A DNA stretch of 64,000 nucleotides from Campylobacter sp. MIT 21-1684 (GTDB lineage Bacteria > Campylobacterota > Campylobacteria > Campylobacterales > Campylobacteraceae), in the NCBI RefSeq assembly GCF_026241315.1, contig NZ_JAPHNA010000002.1, positions 90,200 through 154,199 on the forward strand, given 5' to 3'. The notes beneath the pieces were generated by a model. The model did no database searches and was not told the origin of the DNA. It saw only the letters and a program-made list of their open reading frames with translations. Positions 28,100 to 37,613 of this stretch are shown in pieces. Made by a program: the position numbers and the translations under genes. Position 1 is the first letter of the stretch. Each line of letters begins with the position of its first letter.

Positions 28100-28825
28100 T
28101 TGTTAAAAAGTGTTGTACTTTTTTTTGCTTTTACACTGAATGTTTTTGCAGATTTTAATTCTCAAGTGTATAAAACACAACTTTTAGAAGTAGATGATAT
28201 CTATGCTTACATTCAAGACAGTCCGCAAATTAGGCTTTATTCTAGTGGAGTTGTTGTACAAAGTTTTGAGAATTCAAAAAGCATTGTCGCAAGAGTACGA
28301 GTTATTGCAAAAGAAGATAATCGTGCTAAACTTGAATTAAGCGTGTTTTCCGATTTAGAACAAAAAGCCTTACCCGTACCAAATATCTTGCCAAAGCAAG
28401 GCGATGAAGTGGTGTTGAATTTTCTTTATGACAGAGCATTGGTGATAGCCCCAAATGAACAAAGTTATCATTATATAACTTCAGCTTTTAAACAAATATA
28501 TTTTACCCACGTTGATATTTTTAATGCTCAGCTTATTCGAACTTCTGTTTCTGCACCAAAACGTTCAGATTTTCGGAAATTTTGTGCTGACAATGCACTT
28601 GGTATAGTTGTTTTTGCTTTAGATACAAAAGCTTTTTTTGTAGATTGTCAAAATTTTGATGTTTTAGATGAAGTTTCAATTCCTCTCTCAACGGGTGCTG
28701 TTTTGCCATTTTATTCGCGAATAGATGGATATAAAAAATTTTTTCTTGACTTTAATTCTAATGAAGTAACAGATTATTATAAATACTACACAACTTTAAT
28801 TGCTCGTAATAGGTTACAACAATGA
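28100..28825 (+). CDS. PgbA N-terminal-domain protein (plasminogen-binding family)
   Basis: 241 aa with a signal peptide (MLKSVVLFFAFTLNVFA) and a start at TTG 28100 behind GAAGGAG. The pattern VVVQSFENSKSIVARVRVIAK and PNILPKQGDEVVLNFLYDRALVIAPN is the PGBA_N domain known from H. pylori plasminogen-binding PgbA/PgbB. Those proteins also have a Lys-rich tail, which this one lacks. The native function is therefore unclear. It overlaps glcD by 4 nt. Confidence 0.7.
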   Translation: MLKSVVLFFAFTLNVFADFNSQVYKTQLLEVDDIYAYIQDSPQIRLYSSGVVVQSFENSKSIVARVRVIAKEDNRAKLELSVFSDLEQKALPVPNILPKQGDEVVLNFLYDRALVIAPNEQSYHYITSAFKQIYFTHVDIFNAQLIRTSVSAPKRSDFRKFCADNALGIVVFALDTKAFFVDCQNFDVLDEVSIPLSTGAVLPFYSRIDGYKKFFLDFNSNEVTDYYKYYTTLIARNRLQQ

Positions 28826-30204
28826 AGCACGAATTTCAGAGCTATTTTAAAAAACTTTTGGGAGATGAAAATGCTTATTTTGATGAAATTCATAAAAGAG
28901 CATACAGCTATGATGCAACTAAAAAACATTATTTACCCGATGGAGTACTTTTTCCACGCAATGAGGAAGATATAGTAGCAATCTTACGTTTTTGTAATGA
29001 AAAGCAAATTATCATTATCCCACGCGGTTGTGGTTCTGGTTTTACAGGCGGAGCTTTAGCTGTGAATGGCGGTTTGATTTTGAGCTTTGAAAAGCATATG
29101 AATAAAATTATAGAAATTGATTTAGAAAATTTGGTTGCTGTAGTACAACCGGGTGTAATTAATATACATTTGCAAAAAGAAGCAGCAAAACACGGACTTT
29201 TTTATCCCCCTGATCCTGCAAGTATGGAATATTCATCTTTAGGTGGCAATGTAAGCGAAAATGCTGGAGGAATGAGGGCTGCAAAATATGGAATTACAAA
29301 AGATTATGTAATGGCTTTAAGAGCAGTTTTGCCAAATGGAGAAATTATTCGTGCAGGGAAAAGAACGATTAAAGATGTTGCAGGATATAACTTGGCAGGT
29401 ATTTTAATAGCAAGTGAAGGTTCTTTAGCAGTCTTGAGTGAGCTTACTTTAAAACTTATCGCTTTGCCACAATATAAAAAAACAGCTATGGGAATTTTTC
29501 CTGATGTAAAAACTGCAATGTATGCTGTATATAAGAGTCTTGCAGGTGGCGTAAATCCTGTATCAATGGAATTCTTAGATAACTTAAGCATACGAGCTGT
29601 TGAAGCAAAATTTAATAAAGGTTTGCCTGTGGAAGCAGGAGCAATTTTGATTGTGGATGTTGATGGAAATCTTGTTGAAGCACTTGAAGAGGATTTGAAA
29701 AAACTTGAAAAGTATTTTTTAGAAGCAGGAGCTTTGAAATTCCAAAAAGCAAAAGATGAGAAAGAAGCGGCTGATATTTGGTTTGCAAGACGTAACTGTT
29801 CACAAAGCATAGCTATGTATGGTACTTTAAAATTAAACGAAGATATTACAGTACCACGTTCTAAACTTCCACATTTGCTTGAAGGCATAGAAAAAGTTTC
29901 ACAAAAATATGGTTTTAAAATTCCTTGTTTTGGGCATACGGGAGATGGTAATGTACATACGAATGTAATGGTTGAAGATAAAAATGATTCTTTGGCTGTG
30001 CAAAGAGGATATGAGGCAGTAGAGGAAATTTTTAAACTTACTATTGAGCTTGGTGGAACTTTAAGTGGTGAGCACGGTATAGGGCTTTCTAAAGCGCCTT
30101 TTATGAAGCTTGCTTTTACTGAAGCTGAGATGAATTTGATGAGAAACATTAAAAAAGCATTTGACCCTAATAATATTTTAAATCCCTTTAAGATGGGACT
30201 TTAG
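28822..30204 (+). CDS. glcD: FAD-linked 2-hydroxyacid dehydrogenase, GlcD-like
   Basis: 460 aa. FAD PCMH domain: IIPRGCGSGFTGGALAV, VQPGVINIHLQKEA, YPPDPASMEYSSLGGNVSENAGG and GTIKDVAGYNLAGIL-type blocks. The C-terminal half ends with GHTGDGNVHTN, LGGTLSGEHGIGLSKAPF and FDPNNILNPFKMGL. It oxidises glycolate, lactate or a similar 2-hydroxyacid; the substrate cannot be read. GlcE and GlcF partners are not in the window. It follows the PgbA-N gene with a 4-nt overlap. Confidence 0.88.
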   Translation: MKHEFQSYFKKLLGDENAYFDEIHKRAYSYDATKKHYLPDGVLFPRNEEDIVAILRFCNEKQIIIIPRGCGSGFTGGALAVNGGLILSFEKHMNKIIEIDLENLVAVVQPGVINIHLQKEAAKHGLFYPPDPASMEYSSLGGNVSENAGGMRAAKYGITKDYVMALRAVLPNGEIIRAGKRTIKDVAGYNLAGILIASEGSLAVLSELTLKLIALPQYKKTAMGIFPDVKTAMYAVYKSLAGGVNPVSMEFLDNLSIRAVEAKFNKGLPVEAGAILIVDVDGNLVEALEEDLKKLEKYFLEAGALKFQKAKDEKEAADIWFARRNCSQSIAMYGTLKLNEDITVPRSKLPHLLEGIEKVSQKYGFKIPCFGHTGDGNVHTNVMVEDKNDSLAVQRGYEAVEEIFKLTIELGGTLSGEHGIGLSKAPFMKLAFTEAEMNLMRNIKKAFDPNNILNPFKMGL

Positions 30205-30471
30205 CGATATTTCAAGACTAAAGAAAGTTTTATCTGCAAAGAAGTTGTTTGTATTATCGTTTTTATAATGCTCTCAAAAATAATTTTTCCTATTGTTTGA
30301 ATCAATATCTTTGCAATAAAAATTCCTTTTATAAAAGCAAAACTATGAGAGTGAATGGTGAGATTTTAACAAATATTAATGAAAGAAAGTTAGATTATTG
30401 TTTTTAGTTATGGGCTGAAGAAAATTGAATAGAGTCTTTGTTAGAATGTATGAAAAATTGTAAGGATAAAA

Positions 30472-31308
30472 ATGCAAAAAAATAAGATATGGACGTTTAT
30501 ATTTTTTTTTAAAGATAAAGAAATTATGAACTATGCCGCGGCTTTAAGTTTTTATACTGTTTTGTCTTTAATACCTCTTTTATTTGTATGTTTTTCTGTT
30601 TTTACTCAAATTTCAAGCTTTAAAGGGTATTATGAAAGAGCAAAACAACTCGTTTTTACTTTTCTCATTCCAGCCCAACAAGATATAATCAGCGTTTATT
30701 TGGATACTTTTTTAAAAAACAGTGTCAATTTAGGTATAATGGGTTTAATTGCGATGGCATTTACTTCTTTGGCTTTTTTTTCAGGTTATGATTTTGTCAT
30801 AAACCGTATCACTAAAAACGAAACAAAAGGGCTTTGGCAAAGTATTAGTTCTTATTGGACGCTTTTAACTCTTGTTCCTTTAGGATTTGGTTTAAGTTTC
30901 TATATTTCAGGTTTTATACAACAAACTTTAGATGACTACCGTATCCCTTTTAATTTTTTTGATATTTTGCCTTTTGGACTTATTTGGGCTTTATTTTTTG
31001 TTTCCTATTCAAGCTCTATCCAAAAAGGCAATGTGAAAATGTTGATTTTATTTTCTTTCTTATCAGGAGCTATTTGGTATATAGGAAAAAACCTTTTTGT
31101 GTATTATGTAGTGTATAATAAAACTTATGCTAGTATCTATGGTTCTTTTTCGACTATACTTTTTTTCTTTTTATGGATTTATATTTCTTGGGTCATTTAT
31201 CTTTTTGGGCTTAAAGGGTATTATTTACAGCAAGAGCCAGATAAAAGAAATACAATTAGCAAATACACAAAAAAGAGCCAAAAGTCTAAAACGTATGCTA
31301 ATGAGTGA
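30472..31308 (+). CDS. YihY/UPF0761 inner-membrane protein
   Basis: 278 aa, about six membrane helices. MNYAAALSFYTVLSLIPLLFVCFSVFTQ is the family signature and ASIYGSFSTILFFFLWIYISW the conserved C-terminal one. The family was once misnamed RNase BN; the function is unknown. The last 28 codons overlap the 3' end of the convergent comEC gene. The gap before it (30205-30471) shows only a probable TAGAAT -10 near 30440 and a TATAAT near 30263 of no known use. Confidence 0.8.
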   Translation: MQKNKIWTFIFFFKDKEIMNYAAALSFYTVLSLIPLLFVCFSVFTQISSFKGYYERAKQLVFTFLIPAQQDIISVYLDTFLKNSVNLGIMGLIAMAFTSLAFFSGYDFVINRITKNETKGLWQSISSYWTLLTLVPLGFGLSFYISGFIQQTLDDYRIPFNFFDILPFGLIWALFFVSYSSSIQKGNVKMLILFSFLSGAIWYIGKNLFVYYVVYNKTYASIYGSFSTILFFFLWIYISWVIYLFGLKGYYLQQEPDKRNTISKYTKKSQKSKTYANE

Positions 31309-32478
31309 GCATACTGTATAGAGAAAGAATATCCATAGTGGAATGTAAAAATCTATACTCTTTAATTTTATAGAAAAAAAGTACAATAAAAAAGAATCAA
31401 AAATTCCTCCTTGTTGTATGAGATGCAAGAATAAAACAAGAGGATAGAATACAGCAAATACAAGATTGATGATAATACTAAAGAATTGTTGGTATGAAAG
31501 TAGTGGAAAGAAATGCAATACAGGGATAGTCATAGCAAAAAAAGTCCAAATATTAAGAAAGAATATATGTGCAGTTGTGTTGAAGTATTTTCTAAAATGG
31601 TGTAAATACAGAAAAATAAAAAAAACACCCATTGTTGAAAAAAGAAATCCTAAACTAAAAAGCAAACGAGGATATAAAGCGATGCAAATGCAAAGACTCA
31701 TTAACAGAGTGAGAAAGTTAAGAATTTTTATGTTTTTGCTTATAAGATAAAATACCCAAAGTGCCATTGCTAAGGAACGTACAAAAGAAGGTGTAAATCC
31801 TAAGAGTGAGGCATAGGCAAAAAGCAGACAAAAAATTATCACAGTTAAGTCAAGCTTTGCATTTCTGTAAGGAAAATAATGTTTTTGAAAGAAGCTATAC
31901 ACTGGAGTAAAGAGAAAAAAGATACAAGCAAAGAGAAAACCTATGTGATAACCACTGATGGCAATTAAATGCGAAATTCCATAATGGCTTACATCATTGC
32001 GCAATTCTTTTGAAATGCCCAAGGCAAAAAATAAAGCACCATAAAATTCACGTATTTTTTCATTTTGATGTTGGTTTAAAAAGTACTCAATAAGAGCATT
32101 TTTTTGCGGGTTTTCTTGTAATGTTCGTATGTCATAAGAAGGGGTGTAAAAGCTTTTACTAAGATAGTCTTTAAAATGTATATTTGAGGTAAGAATTCGA
32201 AGTGCGACTCTTTGATTTTTGATTAATTGAGGTTCTTTATAGCTTGTGGTATAAAAATCAAAATTCTTGGTTTGAAATTTTAAAACCCAGTATGTTTTGC
32301 CTTGCTTGTTTGTTTTTGTCCAAAATCCTAACACTTTTGCATTTTCTATATGTTGATGTTTATTTTGTTTGAAAGCTAGATAGTCCTTGTATTCTAAACT
32401 CAAGTTGAAAATGAAAACAATGAGGCATAGAGCGAAAAAGAAAGAAAATTCTTTTATAAAACCAAGTCCAAGTTGCAT
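31225..32478 (-). CDS. ComEC/Rec2-family DNA uptake channel protein
   Basis: 417 aa, shorter than typical ComEC because the C-terminal metallo-beta-lactamase-like domain is absent. The hallmark HYGISHLIAISGYHIGFLFA and the following helices (LLFAYASLLGFTPSFVRSLAMALW) form the competence domain that carries single-stranded DNA across the inner membrane. The N-terminal 110 residues resemble DUF4131. Campylobacter is naturally competent and such short forms are usual there. It shares 1 nt with the downstream dedA start and overlaps YihY tail-to-tail. Confidence 0.85.
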   Translation of the reverse strand: MQLGLGFIKEFSFFFALCLIVFIFNLSLEYKDYLAFKQNKHQHIENAKVLGFWTKTNKQGKTYWVLKFQTKNFDFYTTSYKEPQLIKNQRVALRILTSNIHFKDYLSKSFYTPSYDIRTLQENPQKNALIEYFLNQHQNEKIREFYGALFFALGISKELRNDVSHYGISHLIAISGYHIGFLFACIFFLFTPVYSFFQKHYFPYRNAKLDLTVIIFCLLFAYASLLGFTPSFVRSLAMALWVFYLISKNIKILNFLTLLMSLCICIALYPRLLFSLGFLFSTMGVFFIFLYLHHFRKYFNTTAHIFFLNIWTFFAMTIPVLHFFPLLSYQQFFSIIINLVFAVFYPLVLFLHLIQQGGIFDSFLLYFFSIKLKSIDFYIPLWIFFLYTVCSLISIRFRLLALFCVFANCISFIWLLL

Positions 32479-33035
32479 TATTTCTTGGAAAATTTATTCA
32501 AATAAAACCAAATTCCACCTAGCAAAAAGATCAAAAATAAAGGAGCTCCATAAGAATAATCTCCCAATTTTGTAAAAAATTTTTCAATAAGAGTTCCGAA
32601 AAGAAAAGCACTATATCCTAAGAGTATAGCCCAAAGCAGGCTTGCAAGAGTATTAATGAGACAAAATTTCATAAAATTATATTTTGCAAAACCGGCTGCA
32701 ATAGGAATAAAGGTTTTTAAGCCATAAATAAATTTTTGAGTACTTAGCAAAAATATGCCATATTGTTTTATTTTCAGTATGGCAAGGGCAATTTTGCGAC
32801 GATGTTTTTTAAAATAGGGCATCAAATCTTTTTTGTAGTATTTTCCAAGTATAAAAAGTAAAGTTGAGCCAAGTGTATTTGAAATGAAAGCAAGCAATAT
32901 ACATAAATGAATATCAAATTTTCCTTGCGCACTAAGCACTCCCGCAGCTAAAATTCCAACCATTCCTCCACCAAAAGAATAAATAAACAATATGACATAG
33001 CCATATTGTAGTAAAGTTTCTATCATTTCTTGCAT
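32478..33035 (-). CDS. DedA-family inner-membrane protein
   Basis: 185 aa. SFGGGMVGILAAGVLSAQGKF, FISNTLGSTLLFILGKYYKKD and STQKFIYGLKTFIPIAAGFAKYNFMKF are the conserved blocks of the SNARE-associated/DedA family, now seen as lipid (undecaprenyl phosphate or phospholipid) scramblases or transporters. About four membrane helices. Its stop overlaps the comEC start by one base and it follows rny after 9 nt. Confidence 0.8.
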   Translation of the reverse strand: MQEMIETLLQYGYVILFIYSFGGGMVGILAAGVLSAQGKFDIHLCILLAFISNTLGSTLLFILGKYYKKDLMPYFKKHRRKIALAILKIKQYGIFLLSTQKFIYGLKTFIPIAAGFAKYNFMKFCLINTLASLLWAILLGYSAFLFGTLIEKFFTKLGDYSYGAPLFLIFLLGGIWFYLNKFSKK

Positions 33036-33044
33036 TTTTAGACC

Positions 33045-34595
33045 TCATTTTGCATATTCTATTGTACGTACTTCTCTGATGACATTAACCTTAATTTCGC
33101 CGGGATATTGCATTTTTTCTTGAATTTCTGCTGCAATTTCTTTTGCAAGAAGTACGCTCTCATCATCATTCACAAGTTTTGCGTTCGCAATAACTCTAAT
33201 CTCCCGACCAGCATTAATAGCATAGGCATTTTTAATACCTTCTTTATTTTTTGCTATATTTTCAAGTTCACTTACTCTTTTTAAGAAAGATTCTAAAACC
33301 TCACGTCTTGCACCCGGTCTTGCAGCACTTAAAGTGTCAGCCGCACATACAGCTGCACATTCAATGCTTAAGGCTTCTTCGTGTCCGTGATGTGCATAAA
33401 TAGCATTGATTACCACAGGATGTTCTTTGTATCTCTTGCACAACTCTGCTCCTAAATCTACGTGTGAGCCTTGAAAATCGTGAGTTAAAGCTTTGCCTAT
33501 ATCGTGTAAAAGTCCTGCGCGTCTTGCCAATGTTTCATCTCCTCCGCATTCAGCAGCTATAATTCCGGCTAAATGAGCCACTTCTAAAGAGTGTGCAAGA
33601 GCATTCTGTCCATAACTTGCTCGGTATTTTAATTTGCCTATGAGTTTGGTGATTTCAGGGTGCATTTTGTTTAAACCTAAATCCATAAGTATAGTTTGAC
33701 CTTCTTCTAAAATCATATTTTCAAATTCTTGACAGACTTTTTCATATATTTCCTCTATACGCGCTGGTTGTATGCGACCATCTTCAACTAAAAGCTCAAT
33801 AACCTTTGTCGCAATTGCACGGCGGTACAGATTGAAACAACTTACTATAATTGCACCAGGAGTATCATCGATTATAATATCCACACCTAAAACCATTTCC
33901 AAAGTTTTGACATTTCTACCTTCTTTACCTATAATCCTGCCTTTAAGTTCATCATTTTTAATATTAATCACATTAATAAGTCTCTCAGCGGCAAATTCTC
34001 CTGCAAAACGTGAAGTGGCTTGAGCAAGGATATAATTTGCCTTACGTTTTGCTTCATTTTTTGCTTCTTCTTCATATTTTCGCACTATATGCACAATTTC
34101 ATTACGTGAAGTTTCTTCCACTTTTTGCAGTATGATTTTACGAGCCTCATTTTGTGTTAATCCTGAAGAACGTTCTAAAATTCTAAGAAGTTCATCAAGT
34201 TTGTTTTGATATTCTGTTTTGAGTTTTTTTCCTTCATTATAAAGCTCTTGTACAGCTTTTTTTGTTTTGTAAATTTCTTCTTTATTTTCTTTGATATTTT
34301 CTTCTTGTCGGGAGATCTTTTGTTCTTTTTTACTAAGTTCGTCAAATTTGTAATGAAATTCTTTTTGAATTCTATGAGTTTTGTCTTCGTATTTTTTCTT
34401 AGCTTCGAATTCTGCATTTAACACTGAATTTTTGGCATCTTTTAAAACAAGTTCAGCTTCGTATTCTATGGCTTTTGCTTTTGCCTTTGCTTGTTCGACA
34501 AAAATTTCATATTTTGCATTGTTAATTTTTTTTGCGACTAAATATCCTATTCCAATGCCTACTATAGCGGCGGTAACTGCGACCATTGTTAACAT
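33045..34595 (-). CDS. rny: Ribonuclease Y
   Basis: 516 aa from the ATG at 34595 (MLTMVAVTAAIVGIGIGYLV, a membrane anchor); the in-frame extension to 34652 lies in the folate gene. A long coiled coil follows (residues about 30-150), then a KH domain (GRIIGKEGRNVKTLEMVLGVDIIIDDTPGAI) and an HD domain (LLHDIGKALTHD, with SLEVAHLAGIIAA). It starts mRNA decay at the inner membrane. It overlaps the 5-formyltetrahydrofolate cyclo-ligase gene by 74 nt. Confidence 0.95.
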   Translation of the reverse strand: MLTMVAVTAAIVGIGIGYLVAKKINNAKYEIFVEQAKAKAKAIEYEAELVLKDAKNSVLNAEFEAKKKYEDKTHRIQKEFHYKFDELSKKEQKISRQEENIKENKEEIYKTKKAVQELYNEGKKLKTEYQNKLDELLRILERSSGLTQNEARKIILQKVEETSRNEIVHIVRKYEEEAKNEAKRKANYILAQATSRFAGEFAAERLINVINIKNDELKGRIIGKEGRNVKTLEMVLGVDIIIDDTPGAIIVSCFNLYRRAIATKVIELLVEDGRIQPARIEEIYEKVCQEFENMILEEGQTILMDLGLNKMHPEITKLIGKLKYRASYGQNALAHSLEVAHLAGIIAAECGGDETLARRAGLLHDIGKALTHDFQGSHVDLGAELCKRYKEHPVVINAIYAHHGHEEALSIECAAVCAADTLSAARPGARREVLESFLKRVSELENIAKNKEGIKNAYAINAGREIRVIANAKLVNDDESVLLAKEIAAEIQEKMQYPGEIKVNVIREVRTIEYAK

Positions 34596-35142
34596 TTGTA
34601 TTTTCTTTCTTGTAATATTTTTTATGGGGATTGATGTAAAAATCTCCCACAATATCGTGCTGTTGCGACAGAGTTTTTTCGCTTAAGCTATCAATACTTT
34701 GGGTAAAAATTATCACAGGTTTGTATGTTAATTCAGAGAAGAATCTGTCATAAAAACCTTGTCCATGTCCTATTCTTTTAAAGTTTTTATCTATACCAAT
34801 AACAGGAACTATTGCTACATCAATAACAACTTTTAAAAATGAATTGTTAGACTCTAAAACCCCAAACCTTTTTTTTATGAAAGGCAATCTCAATTTTACA
34901 ATTTTTAAACTTTTATCTTGCATAAATGGAACAAAAAGTTTGTAATTTTGATTCAATACTTTACGAAATTTTAATAGATTAGGCTCATAAACTAAAGGAA
35001 TAAAAAGTAAAATGTTTTTTATTTTACTTTTTTTTATCAGTTTAAAACACTCTTTAAAAACCAAAAAATCTTTTTTAAAAAAATATTTTTTTTGCCGGCT
35101 TAATCGAATTCTTTGTTCTTCTCTAAAAAGACTTTTTTGCAT
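34522..35142 (-). CDS. 5-formyltetrahydrofolate cyclo-ligase
   Basis: 206 aa. Family signs: MQKSLFREEQRIRLSRQKK (N-terminal helix with ATP-binding Arg/Lys), VVIDVAIVPVIGIDKNFKRIGHGQGFYDRFF and KPVIIFTQSIDSL. The enzyme reconverts 5-formyl-THF to methenyl-THF using ATP. The last 25 residues after QQHDIVGDFYINPHK are read within rny and are Asn/Arg-rich, so they look like a frame-extended tail rather than a conserved part. The divergent lipoprotein gene begins 81 nt upstream. Confidence 0.85.
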   Translation of the reverse strand: MQKSLFREEQRIRLSRQKKYFFKKDFLVFKECFKLIKKSKIKNILLFIPLVYEPNLLKFRKVLNQNYKLFVPFMQDKSLKIVKLRLPFIKKRFGVLESNNSFLKVVIDVAIVPVIGIDKNFKRIGHGQGFYDRFFSELTYKPVIIFTQSIDSLSEKTLSQQHDIVGDFYINPHKKYYKKENTNVNNGRSYRRYSRHWNRIFSRKKN

Positions 35143-35223
35143 TTTTTCTCTTTATAATTTTTTTATTATTACATCGGTGTTATAATTGTAACCTTTTTAC
35201 TGGAAGTATTTCAAGGAGTTAGA

Positions 35224-35784
35224 ATGAAAAGTATCTTTTTAGTTTTTGTTGCAATGTTGTTTTTTTCGGCGTGTGGGAATGATAAAGAAAAAGATGATGC
35301 AGCCAATGTAACAGAACAAACAAATTATAATGCAAATTCTTCTCAAAATAAAGATGTAAATTTCTCCTTATATTTCAATGACGGCGATTCATTATTTATC
35401 AAATCTAATGGTTCAAGACTTGATTTTAAAAACGATAATAAAGCCATTTTATTTTCTTTTTTTACAACTTGGTGTGTTCCTTGTATAGCTGAAATTCCAC
35501 ATTTGAATAAACTTCAAGATAAATTTAAAAATGAACTTGTGATTATAGGTGTTTTATTTGAAGATAAAAGTGATGAGGAGATTGAGGATTTTATTAAAGA
35601 AAACAAAATTACCTATAAGATTGCCAAAGGTGAAAATAATTATCTTCTAGCAAAAGTTTTAGGTGGTATTAATGGAATACCGACATTATTTTTATATACA
35701 ACAAATGGCAAACTTTTTAATCAATATCTTGGTTTAATTCCTGAAGAAATGTTATATATTGATATTGTGAAGGCGAGTTCGTAA
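35224..35784 (+). CDS. Thioredoxin-fold (TlpA/ResA-like) lipoprotein
   Basis: 186 aa. Signal peptide with lipobox FSAC (lipidated Cys 17), then a low-complexity Asn/Asp/Lys linker and a thioredoxin domain with the redox pair C84-x-x-C87 (TWCVPC) and the cis-proline region GIPTLFLY. It would act as a thiol-disulfide reductase at the outer face of the inner membrane, for example in cytochrome c maturation. The ftsY start overlaps its last base. Confidence 0.88.
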   Translation: MKSIFLVFVAMLFFSACGNDKEKDDAANVTEQTNYNANSSQNKDVNFSLYFNDGDSLFIKSNGSRLDFKNDNKAILFSFFTTWCVPCIAEIPHLNKLQDKFKNELVIIGVLFEDKSDEEIEDFIKENKITYKIAKGENNYLLAKVLGGINGIPTLFLYTTNGKLFNQYLGLIPEEMLYIDIVKASS

Positions 35785-36650
35785 TGTTTGATTTTTTTAA
35801 ACGTTCTTTAGCAAAGACAGTTCAAAATCTTTCTCATATGAAGACAGGGAAGAATAAAATCACAAAAGATTTGCTTGAAGAACTTTTGATTGAAGCTGAT
35901 GTAAGTTATGAAATAGTTGAAGAGATCTTATATTATTTACCACCTAGTATTGAAGTAAAAAAAGAGGATTTAAAACGAGTAATGCAAAGCTATTTTTTAT
36001 ATGAAAATCCTGATGTAGCACAAACTAAACCTTTTGTTGAACTTGTTTTGGGAGTTAATGGAGTAGGAAAAACTACAAGCATAGCCAAGCTTGCAAATAT
36101 CTATAAAAATAAAGGTCAAAAAGTAATTTTGGGTGCGTGTGATACTTTTAGAGCCGGAGCAATTGAACAATTAAAGCTTTGGGCTGAAAAACTTCAAATT
36201 CAAATAGTAGCAAGTAAACAAGGACACGATCCTTCTGCTGTGGCATTTGATACAATTTCAAAAGCTGTTGCTAAAAATTTTGATAGAGTAATTATCGATA
36301 CAGCCGGAAGACTTCAAAATCAAAAAAATTTAGCAAATGAGCTTGAAAAAATTGTAAGAATTGCAGATAAAGCACTCCAAGGCAGTCCTCACCGAAAAAT
36401 TTTAGTTCTTGATGGTACACAAGGCAACGCGGGTATTTTACAAGCAAAGGCTTTTAATGAGCTTGTTAAACTTGATGGAGTTATTATTACTAAGCTTGAT
36501 GGTACTGCCAAAGGTGGGGCGCTTTTTAGTATAGCTAGAGAACTTGAGTTACCTGTTTTCTATATAGGAATTGGCGAAAAAGTAGAGGATTTTATAGTAT
36601 TTGATTCGAATGTGTATTTGGACACACTTTTAGAACCGCTTTTTGCTTGA
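35784..36650 (+). CDS. ftsY: Signal recognition particle receptor FtsY
   Basis: 288 aa NG domain with only a short N-terminal extension, as usual in this group. GVNGVGKT at 90-97, DTFRAGAIEQL, DTAGRLQNQ, TKLDGTAKGG and the closing GIGEKVEDF are the GTPase motifs. It docks ribosome-SRP complexes at the membrane. It overlaps the convergent COG0523 gene by 21 nt. Confidence 0.95.
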   Translation: MFDFFKRSLAKTVQNLSHMKTGKNKITKDLLEELLIEADVSYEIVEEILYYLPPSIEVKKEDLKRVMQSYFLYENPDVAQTKPFVELVLGVNGVGKTTSIAKLANIYKNKGQKVILGACDTFRAGAIEQLKLWAEKLQIQIVASKQGHDPSAVAFDTISKAVAKNFDRVIIDTAGRLQNQKNLANELEKIVRIADKALQGSPHRKILVLDGTQGNAGILQAKAFNELVKLDGVIITKLDGTAKGGALFSIARELELPVFYIGIGEKVEDFIVFDSNVYLDTLLEPLFA

Positions 36651-37613
36651 ATAAAGTTTTACTTTTGAAGAACAGAGATTTAAAAAGCTTTGTAGCGATG
36701 TTGTGATTGGTGTAAGATCTAAATTTTTTGCTATAAAGACAAGCTGTGATCGTTTTTCTTTTTCGAGTTTATTAATGTGTTCAGGGGGATACACAAGATG
36801 TCCAACTGCATTAATATTAATAAAATGTCCTTCGCCAATGTAAATTAGACCTTTAATTCTTAAAATTTGAGAACCATAACGATGCAAAAGCATACTCAAC
36901 CATATACTAAAAACACTCCAGTTAAAAGTTCCATCAAATCTTAAACAAATAGAATGCATTGTGTTTTTGTGTATTTTGTTTTGAACTTCTTTTTGCGAGA
37001 AATGGAAAATTTTATGCTGTAAGGTGTTAAGCGTATTAAAATAAAAATTTTCTTTTGCGATGATATTAACTCCATAGTGTAAAGATTGGATTGTGTCAAT
37101 TAAAGAGTCTGTTTTTTGATTCAGGTCATTTTTTGTAAGCACAATGCAATCTGAATTAATAATTTGAGCACAAGCTTCTTCATTGTTTTGAATGTGTGAA
37201 AGTCCATTTAGAGCATCTACGCAAGTGATGATATTTACGATTTGAAAATGATTTGATAAAAAAGAGTCGCTTAAAAAAGTGAAAATAATTGGTGCAGGAT
37301 TTGCAAGTCCTGTTGTCTCTATAATAATTCTTTCTACAATTTGTCTATTCTGATCGTATTTGTTAAGCATTTCTTTGAATTTTTTGATTAAATCCTCTCT
37401 TTTATTGCAGCATATACAACCAGAAGGCAATATTATAGTTTTTTCTTTCACAAATTCTGTTTCAATTATTACATCATCAAGTGAAATTTCACCAAGCTCA
37501 TTGACAAGAATAGCTGTATTAGTGTTTTTTCTTTCTCTTAAAAGTTCTTTTAAAAAAGTTGTTTTTCCACTTCCTAAAAAGCCTGTTATAATATGTACAG
37601 AAATCTTAGACAT
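36630..37613 (-). CDS. COG0523 (CobW/G3E) GTPase, putative metallochaperone
   Basis: 327 aa. Walker A GFLGSGKT at 11-18, the metal-binding GCICC at 65-69, Walker B region IIIETTGLANPAP and the NKxD-type TKND are intact, followed by a CobW C-terminal domain. COG0523 proteins deliver Zn, Co, Ni or Fe to target enzymes. It is the last gene of a four-gene operon with a metal-dependent deacetylase-fold enzyme, a plausible client (inference). It overlaps the preceding small gene by 8 nt. Confidence 0.88.
   Translation of the reverse strand: MSKISVHIITGFLGSGKTTFLKELLRERKNTNTAILVNELGEISLDDVIIETEFVKEKTIILPSGCICCNKREDLIKKFKEMLNKYDQNRQIVERIIIETTGLANPAPIIFTFLSDSFLSNHFQIVNIITCVDALNGLSHIQNNEEACAQIINSDCIVLTKNDLNQKTDSLIDTIQSLHYGVNIIAKENFYFNTLNTLQHKIFHFSQKEVQNKIHKNTMHSICLRFDGTFNWSVFSIWLSMLLHRYGSQILRIKGLIYIGEGHFININAVGHLVYPPEHINKLEKEKRSQLVFIAKNLDLTPITTSLQSFLNLCSSKVKLYSSKKRF

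Noticed and set aside
29304..30149. 281-codon frame antisense to glcD
   Set aside because: Ser/Phe/Lys-rich composition is typical of an antisense shadow of an AT-rich gene; glcD on the other strand is clearly conserved.
34596..34652. 19-residue extension of RNase Y
   Set aside because: It lies inside the folate gene and disrupts the usual N-terminal membrane anchor start.
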